This document shows, one piece after another, positions 20,278-31,758 of a stretch of DNA of 64,000 nt. Numbering within the stretch: position 1 is the stretch's first letter; each line of letters begins with the position of its first letter. This DNA comes from Mesodorylaimus sp. YZB2_4 (Eukaryota > Nematoda > Enoplea > Dorylaimida > Dorylaimidae): NCBI GenBank assembly GCA_030248295.1, contig JASANH010000770.1:248001-312000 (forward strand), written 5' to 3'. The notes under the pieces are model-generated. The model saw only the letters and a program-made list of their open reading frames with translations. It searched no databases and was not told the DNA's origin. Position numbers and translations under genes: made by a program.

Positions 20278-22383
20278 TCGATGACGTTGGGAAAAAAGTG
20301 GCAATATGCTCCATTTGCCATTAATTCGTAGTAGGTAACAATGTGAATGTAAGGCTGTGAAATGTAATAATTGCCCTGTGCGAATGTGAGAACTGCCCAT
20401 GGGCCTTTTTAAAACCGCGCACTCTGAGTGCAAATATGGACTAAATCTTTTTATCTTTCCTTCTGAGCACCTAATTTTTTCTGCAGTCTACTTCTTGTCA
20501 GCGAATTTACATTAATTTGTATATTTACAGCACGCAGACATATCCTGCTCAGCCTTGCACCTCTAAATGACCTTCTGCAAATAAGTTTCGTAGAAATCTT
20601 CTCGCCACATCGATTTTAGTATTCACAAAGTCAATGTTCTGTTTCTCAAGGCATATTTCACCAACTAACATCTCCTTTTACCCAATGCCTGCCCACATGG
20701 AAACATAGATCAACTTTCAAATAAATAGGTCCTCACATATTCAATGCACCACAGAAACACCCAAGGACTTCCTCCAATAGTCTCCAATTCTGCTTCCCTT
20801 ATTCATAAAATATGAGTTATTATGTTTAGTCCCTTGACGCCACGACAGCCCATTAAAACATGTCATATGATCGGTATATCCTGTTGTGAAAAATTCACAT
20901 GAAGCTACCCACTCTCACGTTTACACTTGGCTAGGGTGTAATATGAGCAATACTGGTCCGTTTTCTTCTCGTAAGCATCAGTACTCTGGATTCGTCAAAT
21001 TACTCTGTCAGTAGTGGAGACAGAAACGGAAGATGAGAAAGGAAACTCATAAGGTTTGCACAGATTTCTTGTTTCTCACGAAAATCTTCACTCAAGTCTT
21101 CGACTGAAGTTTCATTTGAATTGGTCACAGTTCTTGGGACATTTGCCAAACCTTTCTAGTGAGTGAGAAGAAAATGAAAATTATTCCCTAGCCACTAATA
21201 CGAGGTACTTTCGATATTGCACTGAGGAATGTGAAAAATGTGCGCACAAGGAAGTTTTCATAAAGCTATTAGTAATTCTTCCGAGTCCTATTCTCGCAAG
21301 GGCATTGACTCGTGAGAATGGTCATTTTAGAATGTTAAGAAAGATTACTTTTTTTTAATGATGTACTAGAAAAATGTCGTGGGCTAAAAAAGGCAAGGGA
21401 AATCGTTTTGGGCTTTAGTGCAATTGCGTATTATAGGTTTTCTCGTCTTCTCGCTAGGTCCAGGCAGGAAAGCCACTCAGGTCCCTTTTTCTAACTAATT
21501 CACGTTCATTTTGGGGTTTATTTTCGAGTGGGCGGGTTTTTAGGCAATGATAAAAATGCATTCTATCGTCCGTCTGTAGAGAAGCCACCGAGACCGCTTT
21601 CACGACGAGACGGAATCGTTTCCGGCCTGACTGACTAGGACCTAATGAAGTTTACTAATAGGCAAGGAAGCTAACACTGGTCTAGCACAGGGCCCTGCTC
21701 CCCTCAGCGCCAACCTCCATCTCGTGTTCACAGTATCCATACATAGAGATGCATTTTATCACCCAGTCTATGCCAAGCGGATAGTCGATACGAGCATCTC
21801 TCGGCGGACCATCTTGCACGAATGAATGCAAGTTAGACAAGTGTTCAATGAGAAGCTAGTTACATGGCGCATCGCATAGAAATTCCTAGCTGTCAACTAA
21901 TCCTTTTTGTTCTAGTTGTTCCTGCTCATTCGATTGAGCCGTCCAAGCCGAACCGAAGCGTCCACATTCTCGACACCTAACTATCCCTCTTTCTTACCAT
22001 TGCTCGAATGTTTTTCTGGTGTTTTGGCGGTGATATTTTGGCACTGGGGTAGGCTTGCGGTGTTACATTGCTAGGTTATTCGCAAGCAGCCTCACTTCCG
22101 CTTCCGCCTTCCGAATGGTCATTGATGCCTTTTGATCTATTCTAAGGCCTTAGGCCGCCATTAGGCTCATTTACATCCCTGTAGAGCGGGGTTTTTGCCA
22201 GGCCTTTTAGGGCTAGTTCCCACTGTTGCCTTTCGTGGCAATGCGATCGGTGGCACTTTAAATTCCGATCTTCCTCTTTTCATTGGTATGCCAAACTGAA
22301 GGAGATGAAAACCCAATATTTGATGCCTAGTCGGGGTCAACACTTTATTAATACGATAGGGGTCCGTCTATAGCATCTCATCA

Positions 22384-22400
22384 GGGGGGGGGGGGGGGGG
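22384..22400. repeat. G17 run
   Basis: Uninterrupted run of 17 G, about 370 bp upstream of the GPCR start codon. Confidence 0.9.
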
Positions 22401-22765
22401 AGGAAGTTAGGCATCATTTTACGAACTTTGTTCTCTATTTAGTTACCTATACTATAGAACCGCGTTCCATACTGCACTTAGCTCTAAGCGCACAGTTCTG
22501 TCTGTAAGACCTAGGTGGGCAAAAACTGTTGTAACATTGAATCATGTGACCGTGAGCCGCTCTGGCGACTGGGTTTTGTTGGACAGAAATGAGCGCATAA
22601 GCACCGAAGTACAAATCTCGCATAATTGTACCTACTGTAGCCACACCACAATTTGCCAAACTACATTCTTTCTGCACCCCATTGCAGGTTTAATAATCGA
22701 AAAATCTTGGTTCAATCTCAGTGCAACAGTGATTACTCCATCGAAGACCTCGATTATTTCCTAAA

Positions 22766-23869
22766 ATGCAAGGTTCAATAATCGATATCGAAAACGAAAC
22801 TGTTGATCCATCCAGAAATGCAAGTGTTGCAGAAACGGCTGTTTGTGACTACGAAACTGTGGATTTTGACCGTTTTCTGCTGATCGTCGCACTGGGCACC
22901 CCATGCGCCATATTAGGTGTTTGTTGCAACACAATTTTGTGTAAAATTTATTTCAAAGCGCACCATTTAAATACACCCGATTTATATTTGGCCGTGCTGG
23001 GCTTATTGGATATTCTTATCTGTCTCTTATATCTTTTATTAATGACTATGGACGCGGTAAGTGTTCATTACGGAATTTTATTTCTATATTCCATTTATAT
23101 GCGTTATACAATTCCATTATTCGCAGCTGGACGTATCATACAATTATTTTCAATTTACATGGTAGTCGCAGCTTCGGTCGAACGTTTTTTCATGGTCCGT
23201 AATTGGGGAGATGCTACGAATCGTGGTGCCATACGTCCACTAACTCGCGTCATTGTCGTTGCATTAATAATGGCTTCGTGCGTTTGTCTGAGGGCACCAG
23301 TGTTTTGGGAGTACGTCGTGATAGAAAATCCCTTGTGCAACGATCCATTTGGCGTGTACCAGTTCACACCAGTTTTGTCCGCTGTGGAAGAATATGGTAA
23401 ATTCAATTTCTATGCTATGAACGTCATACAAGTCTTTGTACCATTCACACTGCTGACCATATTGAACGTGGGTATTATTCGAACATTACGCAGACGTTTA
23501 TCATTGGCTGAAAAATTTTTATTCCCTGTTCGTTATGTTTCCGTAACGTCATTTGAAAGAGGTATGTCAAAAGAGAAACTAAAGTCTGCTACTTATACTC
23601 TGGTTGCAATTGTGACCGGATATTTGATAAGTAATTTGTTACACACGACAATTGTCATCTTGGAATATTTAATGCAAGGTGTACTCGTGGATGAAAATGG
23701 TGGTTCGGCCAGATGGTACACTATCGCAACCGATGTCAGCAGTATTCTAACTATGGTCAATTCCTGCCTACGTTTCCCCTTGTATTGTTGGTGTAGTCGT
23801 GTATTTCGTCAAGAAGCTATGAGTTTCTTTGGTTGCACACCGTATGGCGCACCACTAATGGAAAAGTGA
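22766..23869 (+). CDS. Rhodopsin-class peptide-type GPCR, single exon
   Basis: One open frame of 367 codons from an ATG to TGA, with seven hydrophobic segments at about residues 36-60, 72-95, 115-140, 157-180, 210-240, 268-295 and 318-345. The N-terminus has N-x-S/T sites (NET, NAS). TM3 ends in ERF instead of D/ERY, and TM7 has NSCLRFPLYCWCSRVFR in place of NPxxY. Both features are typical of the FMRFamide-receptor-like receptors and their nematode relatives such as B0563.6. I see no cysteine at the usual outer end of TM3 to pair with the one in the second extracellular loop (PLCNDPF). The protein would sit in the plasma membrane; the ligand, presumably a neuropeptide, is unknown. The absence of introns contrasts with most neighbours and may reflect retroduplication or intron loss. 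Confidence 0.85.
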   Translation: MQGSIIDIENETVDPSRNASVAETAVCDYETVDFDRFLLIVALGTPCAILGVCCNTILCKIYFKAHHLNTPDLYLAVLGLLDILICLLYLLLMTMDAVSVHYGILFLYSIYMRYTIPLFAAGRIIQLFSIYMVVAASVERFFMVRNWGDATNRGAIRPLTRVIVVALIMASCVCLRAPVFWEYVVIENPLCNDPFGVYQFTPVLSAVEEYGKFNFYAMNVIQVFVPFTLLTILNVGIIRTLRRRLSLAEKFLFPVRYVSVTSFERGMSKEKLKSATYTLVAIVTGYLISNLLHTTIVILEYLMQGVLVDENGGSARWYTIATDVSSILTMVNSCLRFPLYCWCSRVFRQEAMSFFGCTPYGAPLMEK

Positions 23870-24471
23870 TTGGTTTTTTTCAGTTGTGTGACTGTTGTGC
23901 TACATTATTCGATGACGATGCATGTGAATTGAGTAAAGTCGTTTGAAGTGCTTTAACACGATTACAGTCGTAAACAAACTGGACACGCGTGGCAAAAGGA
24001 AGGATCCAATTCGAGAAAATTATTGATTGCTTCAAATTCAATGATGCGATGTTGATGACGACGTATATGACACGTTAAGAAGGGTGCACAGCTGAACACT
24101 CGCTAGCAAGGAAATCTATCAGGCAAGAGTGACTGATTAGCTTATGAAAAGCACAGATACAATAACACCTGTCATGATTTATAGTGACGCTTTCCCTCAT
24201 GACCACACCTCACTGCAAAGGTGCATCCATCATTGGGTAATGATAATTTCATCCAAAAAATGGCCTTGTGACGCTTTGAGCTCCTCTTACCTACGCAACA
24301 GAATAAGCAAGAACCACAGAGAGAGCAAACATGGCATGCGCAGGAAGTGCTTCACGTTCGACAAGTTACGGCTGTGAGAACTGTCAGACGAACGATTTGG
24401 ATGGTCAAGTGACAAGATTCTTTCCCTCCTTGGCTGATCGCAGAGACCCCAACTTCCTGCTTGTTATGACT

Positions 24472-25880
24472 CATGGTTCCCAGCACCTTGCAAGACCAGA
24501 ATTTGAGGAGGTTTTGATGAGTTTGAGAAGGGAGTTTAGAAAGTTTTGAGGAGGTTTTTACGCTGACAAATGACTTTGCTATGCTTCACAAACTGACTCA
24601 TACAGTATATTTCCTCACTGACAGCCATATCCTCATCCCCAACCGTTCCATCATTATGCTCAAGAAAACAAAGGCGAGCACCTGAACACATCAAACTCAC
24701 GATCAGCAGGGATAGGTTAGGATCACTTTTTTCGAATCAGGATTTTTTGTATTTTTCTGTGTTTTGCCTATGAGCTTATTTTTCTCACTAAAGCACACTT
24801 TTTAGTCATCCAGGTTTCTTAGCTTTTTCTTAGGCTGATTTTCAATCAATGTGTATACAGTAAGCTTATATTGATGAGTACATTTGCAGTTTCTATACAT
24901 GTCCAGCATGGTGGGCCCAGGCTAACAAAATCAGTGCCGCTATTGTTATCGATTTTAGCTGATTGCCCCCCCCCCCCCCAGCCATTGCCTATTCATCGCT
25001 ACTGCTGTCAGCCTCTGAACTTATCATCTCATCGAACGATAATGAGCGATAATGAGCCAATATCTTCTGCTTCCTCTAGCGAGATATGATACGATGGACC
25101 AGAGTGTACCTAGCGTGCTTATGCATATACTTATATGCAGTCGACCTCGGATAAATTGCAGCCGCTCCAGACGCCAAAAAGACTTACAATTAGACAAAGT
25201 TGCAATTATGCAAAGTTCAGAAACATTTTTTGGAAAAAGTTACAATTATGCGAAGTTTTCTGATCAGCATAGCAGAAATTTCTATTGACACTTTCAGAAA
25301 CTTTTCTGAAAAATATCAGCGAAACATATCATTCCTAATTTCATCGGCTGATTAATGGACCAAATAAAAATTCTCGCTCAGCGCACCTACTGCAAGAATA
25401 GTCAGCAATTCTGCTTGATCATGGAATTACAAAGTTCTTTTTAATCGCTTTCGATTTCAAGACAGCGCTTTGCCATAAGAAGGATATTGTGGAGCTATTG
25501 GACTCCTGACAGGTTTATTTGCAATGATACTATCTGCTTTCAGTGCTTTTGCCGTTTGATCCCCAGGCGAAGGCCGGCTGAAGCCTACTATCACCTTAAG
25601 CTTCAGCCTTAAACCAGACTAACAATAAGCCTAAGCCTGGTGTCATATGCCAGCCTAAGCTAATCGGGCCAGCTAACCTACTGTATGTTGGGGACCAAAT
25701 AGCAAAAGTGCCTTGCTTTCTAATGTCGGGCCATTAGTACCTCATGCGGTCAGCTTTCCAGCAATTACACTTTTGGATTTTTTAGGAGATTCAAGAATTT
25801 TTTGTAATTTGAGTAGGTTTTGAGGAGCACCTTGAAATTTGAGGAGTTTTCTGAGGTTTTTGAGGGTGCTGGGAACCATG
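24472..25880. mobile_element. 1.4-kb non-autonomous DNA transposon with TIRs and TSD
   Basis: The left end CATGGTTCCCAGCACC (24472-24487) is exactly matched in inverse at the right end, GGTGCTGGGAACCATG (25865-25880). The sequence TGACT immediately flanks both sides (24467-24471 and 25881-25885), as expected for a 5-bp target-site duplication. Sub-terminal stretches on both sides are also related (GAGGAGGTTTTGA at the left, AGTAGGTTTTGAGGAG at the right). Internal frames are short (under 80 codons) and show no transposase motif, so it is non-autonomous. It contains a C14 run. Superfamily is not assigned. Confidence 0.8.
24966..24979. repeat. C14 run
   Basis: Uninterrupted run of 14 C inside the 1.4-kb element. 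Confidence 0.9.
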
Positions 25881-25986
25881 TGACTAAATGCTTATGACCT
25901 ACACAGACATGGATCAAAATTCCAAGATTTAGAAGTCAATGGTTTCAAACTTTGAGCTTTAGATCCATTACACCGGACAACTCTAC

Positions 25987-26146
25987 CATGTCATACGTTA
26001 TCCAAAGCCAAGCATTATACAGCGCACTCGAGGGCTAAGGAACACATATTTGACAATCATTTAGTACCGAGGCGGGAGTCGAACCCTGTAAGCGCGCATC
26101 CAGCGTGAGAGGTAGATGCCTTAACCCGCTAGGCCACGACCCGGGC
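25987..26146 (-). mobile_element. tRNA-derived SINE
   Basis: On the minus strand the head reads as a degenerate tRNA. An A-box-like block GTGGCCTAGCGGGTTAAGG is followed by a B-box-like block GGTTCGACTCC, and then a non-tRNA tail shared with 994-1098. The leader resembles a long-variable-arm tRNA (Leu/Ser type). The acceptor stem does not close and the copy runs into the SINE tail, so it is not a working tRNA gene. It lies about 190 bp beyond the DPF stop. Confidence 0.75.
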
Positions 26147-26335
26147 CAAGCTACTAAATGAGAAGCTACACAAACTTCCACAATCCAGTTTATCAGAAAG
26201 GTTAACGAGAGTGCACAACGACAGAAACCATATGCCACCAACCAAAATATAAAAGCGAGAAATACAAGTCAAAAATACCAAAATGTGAAGTTACAAAACG
26301 ATAGTCAAAAGTAAAAAATCACCACGGAACTCGTT

Positions 26336-29300
26336 CTACTCCATCGCACGCTGATTACCAGATCCATCAGCTGGGCGACTCGCGTTCGGACCGAATTCCA
26401 TGACACACAAATGACAGCTCCAATTCCCTAAAGACAGAACTATTCTAGTTTAACAAATTCTATTTCAGCACCTAAATGCATCTTCTAGAAGATCTATAAA
26501 AAAGGAAGAAGACAACGGATCCAGGATCTTGTGGTGCACGAAATCTTTATTGCACCACTTGAGCTCCTAGAATACAAAAACAAATTATTTACTCACCTTC
26601 TGGTGGCGACGCCAAGGGTGGTCTCAAACAGTACATATGGAAACCACGATCGCAGTCGTCGCAGAAAAGCAACTGATCCTAGAAATTTTTCAATCTCGCT
26701 AAATTGATATAAACCAAGAAAACAAATCAACACTTACATCATTTTCAGAAGTGCCGCACATAGCGCACGATTTACATTCGATACATTGCCAACCGTATTT
26801 CTTCGTCGAAATAATCATGTTTGGTGTAAAGGTCAAACATGATGGATGGCCGGCGCGACCACAGTCACTGCAATGGATCAGCTCCTCTGGCATGTTGGTC
26901 TTTTTGTTTTCCGAGGTATCGCCCAGACAAAAGTCGCAATATTGGTTAGGTTCGCCTTGGAATTTACCAAGTGGTCGTGTTCCTAGCGAGACAAAGTACC
27001 GATGAGCTTTGGTGAAAACGGAAGGACACACTGAGCAAATAATGCTGACGAATTCACAGAGCAGAAAAAAGACCTCATCCAATGAACATTCCTGATACAG
27101 CTTGCAATTACCAAGACTCTCCAAAGTGGGTGTTTCACTTTTCCTAACTGTACGGCGCGTCAACGTCATACAATGATCTGTGCAGTGCTTCCTAAGACAA
27201 GGTTGCTGCTAAGGGGCCCACTAATATTGCGGTGGGCCCCTTAATATTGCGTGACTAACACACCAGATATTCAGCCAACATGTTAGTCCGCTAAGTTATG
27301 GTGTTGATTTGGAACTGAGATTTTATTTACTTATTTATTTTGCCTCAGGCGCTAAAACCAAAAGGGAGGTCACTCTCTCTATGTTATATTGCTTTACAGC
27401 GGATACGAAAACTTGATGATCAGTTTTGTCTAAAATTAAAAAAACGGCAGTCCACAAAACAACTCTTTATCAGACCAAGCAAGATATTTTACACCACATA
27501 ATGACTGCCTGATTTGCTCACTGTTGCAAAGGTCGATCAAGGCTAAGTGAACATAATTCCCCACGACACTTCCCGCCTTCTGAAACTAACCATCATAGTT
27601 GCACTTGTGGCACAATATGGAATGTGATCAACCCTTTTATGAAATAAGAGAAGTGCTTGGGACGACATCAGACTTTTTGCCAAAAGAGCAAGTTGGAAAA
27701 GACCAAAATATTTCCGCATGCTCACAACTTTTGCACTCTCCATATTCTTGATCATCGATGCTTGATATTTGTGCTTATATTTAAGCTGAATCAAACTGTA
27801 CTTTGTATTTACACATGTGACAAATAGGATATAGATTGTGACACACGAGCGGGAAGTGAGGCACTTTAACGGGAGGAACCCCTAATTCGTTTTTATCAAA
27901 ACTAGATTAGGGGTTCCTCAGGTATTGAGAAACTGTATGAATGCAAAGATGCCAGGGTGTTTCAGTAAGCACCACTCCAGGACATGGATGTAAAATTTCG
28001 ATCCCACTTCACCTGTGAGATTATCTGTGAAAAGCTCTAGTCATTTCTGATATCAAAATAGATCATTTCGGACTGTTCAAATCAAGTTTTCAGATTTCTC
28101 CTCAAAAATTCTGCTTACTCTTCACACGCTCTGAACCAAGGCCTTTAAAAGTTTTTGTCGATATGCGTAAACCAGGCCGTCCAATTTGGATTTAGATATC
28201 ATCCGGGATAAAGCTACCCATATTTTATGCAACACCAGACAATGCGTTTATTGGGTTTAAGGGTCCGCAGGTGAAAAAAGATCGAGAAATCCAGTTTCAA
28301 AGGGACAATTCTTACTGTACATATAAAGTTGCACTTACCTCCCCGACCAACGTTTTCCATCGTCGATGGGTTCGATTGTGGCGGCATAGGATGATCAGAT
28401 CTGGAAAAATTAGCAGCACTAGCTTGCATGGCCACCGCAGCGTTCCGAGCGTTATTTGCAGCCGATGCTGCCGCAGCAGCTTCTGCTTGTTGACGTTCTT
28501 TCTGTTCATTGAACTCGTTCACGTGCGCATGCGTCAAATGATAATGCAAGCCTGGCTTGGTCTTGTATTTTGCGCCGCAATCTTAAAAAAAACAATACAA
28601 TTTATACAAATTAGCAGACCAGATTCTTGTGGCCTTGAATCGAAAAATTTACATTTGTCAAGTCCCACTTCTTACTCCAACAGCTCCGACATTTGTTGGA
28701 AATCTCAAAAACCGACTGTTAACTTAAATGAACATAAATTTCCAAAATTTAGATTAGGCCAAATTTTAAAACTTCAGTCCCATCAAAAACACACCATATT
28801 TTCAAGCATAAACTTACGTTTGCACATAAATGGTTTTTCGCTGTCCGGAATGTCGTTAGGTCGTCTCATTTTCTTTTCCGAGCTGCCAGTTTTCTTCTTT
28901 TTTGGTTTCTTCTTCACGTACGTCTCCTCGTAGTCGTCGCCATCGGACGGTTCTTCGTAATCGTCCAATTGAGGATCAGATAAGTCGTCGTACCAAGTCT
29001 GATCTTGAGAACCCTGAAAAAGTTAGAAGAATTTCTAATCAGCGTTTACTGGGTTTCTGAATCAGTTATTTTGGACAAAATCCGGGAACATTTGAGGTCT
29101 TTACTCCCACCAAAAGTAGTACCTATCTTTCGAACTTAAAAATTTTTATGGTAAAGGTAATCTTAAGTGGAAGTTTCCGGAAAACGGATGGTTCAGGAAT
29201 CATAAAAAAATCATTCACAGAATCTGAAAAACTCAGCGGAGTTTCAGAGGCTGCTGAAACTCGCCATATCTACTGACCTTAGTCTCTGTGTTTCCAGTCG

Positions 29301-29751
29301 CGATTTCGCCACCACTTCTGGTATAGCTGACGTTCATCTGCGTATCGTTGCCACCACTGTTTATCGTATGATTCTTGAACGAAGTAGCGACTCCTAAACT
29401 GGATCCCGTTGCTGACAAATTTGAATTTCCCATATCCATATCGCCGGTTCCCCCAAACCCTTCATTCGAATCGGCTGGTTCCGATTTCGTCGTCCAACGA
29501 ACATCGCTCGTATAAACATTAAAATTTGATTTTTTCCTTCGCCAACGTTGAGGTGTTGAATAAACAAAAGCTACGTACGGATCGGGACCGAGATGACGAT
29601 CATTTTTGTCGCGCCACAAATTCGACGGAGATTGAGCGATTCCAGTTTGGGCGTCCAAAAACGGTAAACGATGTTTACGTTCGGCCGAAATGCGTTGGTT
29701 AAACGATTGACAATTTTTAATATATTCCGAATAAGAGAAGCCGGTGGTCAT
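26336..29751 (-). CDS. DPF: DPF/d4 family (requiem) BAF-complex chromatin reader
   Basis: Six exons: 29278-29751, 28818-29013, 28339-28581, 26738-26982, 26597-26678 and 26336-26427. The frame is intact (1332 bp, 443 aa). The N-terminal requiem domain ([28 protein letters not shown]) occupies about residues 1-75. Then come an acidic/lysine-rich linker (KKPKKKKTG), a C2H2 finger at about 222-243 ([20 protein letters not shown]), and an alanine/glutamine-rich linker. Tandem PHD fingers follow from about 320 ([38 protein letters not shown]; then [19 protein letters not shown]). All zinc ligands appear present. DPF proteins (BAF45 subunits) recruit SWI/SNF complexes to acetylated or crotonylated histone H3 tails. 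The start ATG (29751) follows CACAAA. The in-frame sequence further upstream has no ATG. Length fits the family (about 390-405 aa) plus longer linkers. Confidence 0.95.
27211..27242. repeat. Perfect hairpin in DPF intron 3
   Basis: AAGGGGCCCAC is followed, after a 10-nt loop (TAATATTGCG), by its exact complement GTGGGCCCCTT. The loop sequence is repeated directly after the hairpin. Confidence 0.85.
27873..27919. repeat. Perfect hairpin in DPF intron 3
   Basis: GAGGAACCCCTAAT (27873-27886) and its exact complement ATTAGGGGTTCCTC (27906-27919) are separated by a 19-nt AT-rich loop. Confidence 0.85.
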
Positions 29752-31758
29752 TTTGTGATGTGGTGAAACCAAAACTTGGGATCTTCTTTCCGACCGTTCT
29801 TTTTTGACCTTTTCCGCTTTTTCTTTTTTTCGTTTTCGTTTCGTTGGTTAGCCTTAGTTGTGGCGGGCACAACAGCTATCGTCAAGACACGGCTAACTAA
29901 ACATGTGTGGCAAACACGGAAACAGCGTAGGTCGGCGACACAATGGCCTAGATGCAGATTCAGATTGCCCTGAAAACCAGCTTTCAGAAAAATGGAAAGG
30001 GAGTCCTTTAAAAACCAATAATTTTGGACAAGCCATGTTGGCGCAGTATTCAAATGTGCCAACAACTTCCAATGCTTCGTCGAGATCTCAACCCAAAGCA
30101 CCCAGTGGACCAGCGACATTGTCGAGAGAGCTAAGGCAAAGTGTCAAAATTTCAAGATGTCTCAAGAGTGCCCTGAAAATCTTAGACTGCCCTAGAAATG
30201 TCACTGCCCTAAGACCTGACTTTGACAGCTTTTTTAAGTTGCCCCAGATCTACTGTAGGGTTTGCCTGCGCCTTCATGCTTTCCTGATAAATCTTCTTTG
30301 TGTTCTCCTCAATTAAAACCCCTCACAGACTTCTTTTAAAACGTGTAGCCCACCCACACATGCCACGGTGAAACTCTTTTGGTAATGAAACCATATTACC
30401 CCCTTTTCCCGACCGGATCGGATCGGATCGGATGAAATGCGGTAAAAATACTGTACAGCAAATGCGGTGAACAGCAAATTTTTTGTAAAAACGGATATTT
30501 CCACTTTGTTTCCACTCCTCACTTTTGTCGTCAAATGACAAACAATTTGCAAAATCTGGAAAGGCAACCTCGCCAACCTTTGCGTCGAACTCAAGAAAAT
30601 CAAAAATTGTAATTTGTTTCAAGGTGCAAAATAAAGCACTCTGAAAAATATCTGGGGCGTCTGGCCAATTGATCAGCAGTGATCAGTGCCTAAAGTCCCG
30701 GAAATTTTTTTAATTCTTCTGGATTTTTTGCCCCAAACCCGAGTGTTTTAACCTCGAAGCCTAAAACCCGAAAACCCGGGTTTGGAAAGAATCCTGCGCG
30801 TTTTTCTCAACGCTCGGGTCCGTTACAATACAAGAGTTCAAAATTTCTCAAGACTTTACACAGGCCATCGCTGATCAGTTGGCCAGACGCCTCTGATATT
30901 TTGCGGAAAGCTTTCCCTTGCACTTAGGAACAATCAACAAATCACAATTTTTGGGTTCTTGAAGTTTGAGTTAACGGTTTTTGATGATCTCTTTCGCTCA
31001 CCCATGTTTTTTTCTAGTCTCAAATGATAATAACGAGAAGTTGACTTGTACCTCTATTCAGCAGAAGAATAGAAGCATCAATGCAGAATGTTGATCTCAT
31101 CTCATTCATTACGCAAGAGTTGTTGGAGAAAAGCTGCGCAACGGTCAGTTGTTTTCCAGCGGTTATTGGAAACATCATCGGCTTAGAATGTCGAATCGGA
31201 TAGTTCAGATCGAATGATCCTATCCGAATTTCCGTATGGTGATTTTTCGGATCCGCGGATGGCATCCAATCCGATCCGGTCGTGACCCACTTTACGCCCA
31301 TGATTTTCTGTTAATAAGTTTGCCCTAATGATTTTCTACTTTCACTAATAAAAATGCCTGTGCGGCAATGGGCAATTATGCATAGGCACGTACCTACGTA
31401 CTTTTGAAAACGAACATACACGCTAGCTATCCGAAATCCTATACTTAAGCCCATCGCGTTGGCCCTCTTTGAAGTCTTATGTCCCCAGGATAACAGAATT
31501 TGCTGGCTATTTTTCCGTTGGCAAATAGGCTGTATTCACGTTTGCCTCGTTTGAGAACCACTTCTTGGACCATGTAAATATTTTGTCCAGATTTGCAGGA
31601 GTTTCAGTAGGACATCCTGCTTAAACTCTCTTTTACCCATGTGGCATTCACTGTGTCTGCAACTGCCGCCAAGAGGCCAATGATCAGCTCAAGGTCAAAG
31701 GCGCGAAAAAAAACAGCGCTGCTCAAGGGTTTTCTAGTTCTGAATCGCAATGTGAACC
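29752..31758. other. Divergent intergenic region, DPF / METTL24-like
   Basis: This 2-kb region lies between two genes read away from each other and so should contain both promoters. I see no gene in it. It holds a MITE-like element (30645-30902) and clusters of the word GGATCGG/CCGATCC near 30414-30432 and 31195-31280. Confidence 0.5.
30645..30902. mobile_element. 258-bp MITE with long TIRs
   Basis: The left end reads AAAATATCTGGGGCGTCTGG then CCAATTGATCAGC. The right end is its complement with a few differences, GCTGATCAGTTGG then CCAGACGCCTCTGATATTTT. Inverted ends extend about 33 bp. The interior has CCCGAAAACCCGGG-type words and no frame. A target-site duplication is not clear. Confidence 0.7.

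Larger units (their letters stand above)
16058..22765. other. 6.7-kb intergenic region, repeats only
   Basis: No protein family is recognisable between the MLK start and the GPCR. It holds MITE-like copies at 16921-17090, 17580-17651 and 17770-17910, a repeat at 19360-19640, a near-identical 136-bp direct repeat pair (19670-19805 and 20142-20277), and a G17 run. The part from 20300 to 22380 is AT-leaning unique-looking sequence with only short frames. It would contain any promoter of the GPCR. Confidence 0.5.
23870..26335. other. Intergenic region, mostly mobile-element DNA
   Basis: The right half is occupied by the 1.4-kb inverted-repeat element (24472-25880) and the SINE (25987-26146). No host gene is recognisable. 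The first 600 bp would hold the GPCR 3' UTR. Confidence 0.5.

Noticed and set aside
26060-26146. Functional tRNA-Leu/Ser gene
   Set aside because: A and B boxes are present, but the acceptor stem does not pair and the sequence continues into a SINE tail shared with another locus.
28271-28933. 220-codon plus-strand frame opposite DPF
   Set aside because: It overlaps DPF exons 2 and 3 and intron 2 in antisense and matches nothing. The minus-strand frame is clearly the coding one.
29752-30119. N-terminal extension of DPF upstream of the ATG at 29751
   Set aside because: The frame continues upstream only without an ATG. The requiem domain starts right after 29751, so the extension is 5' UTR.
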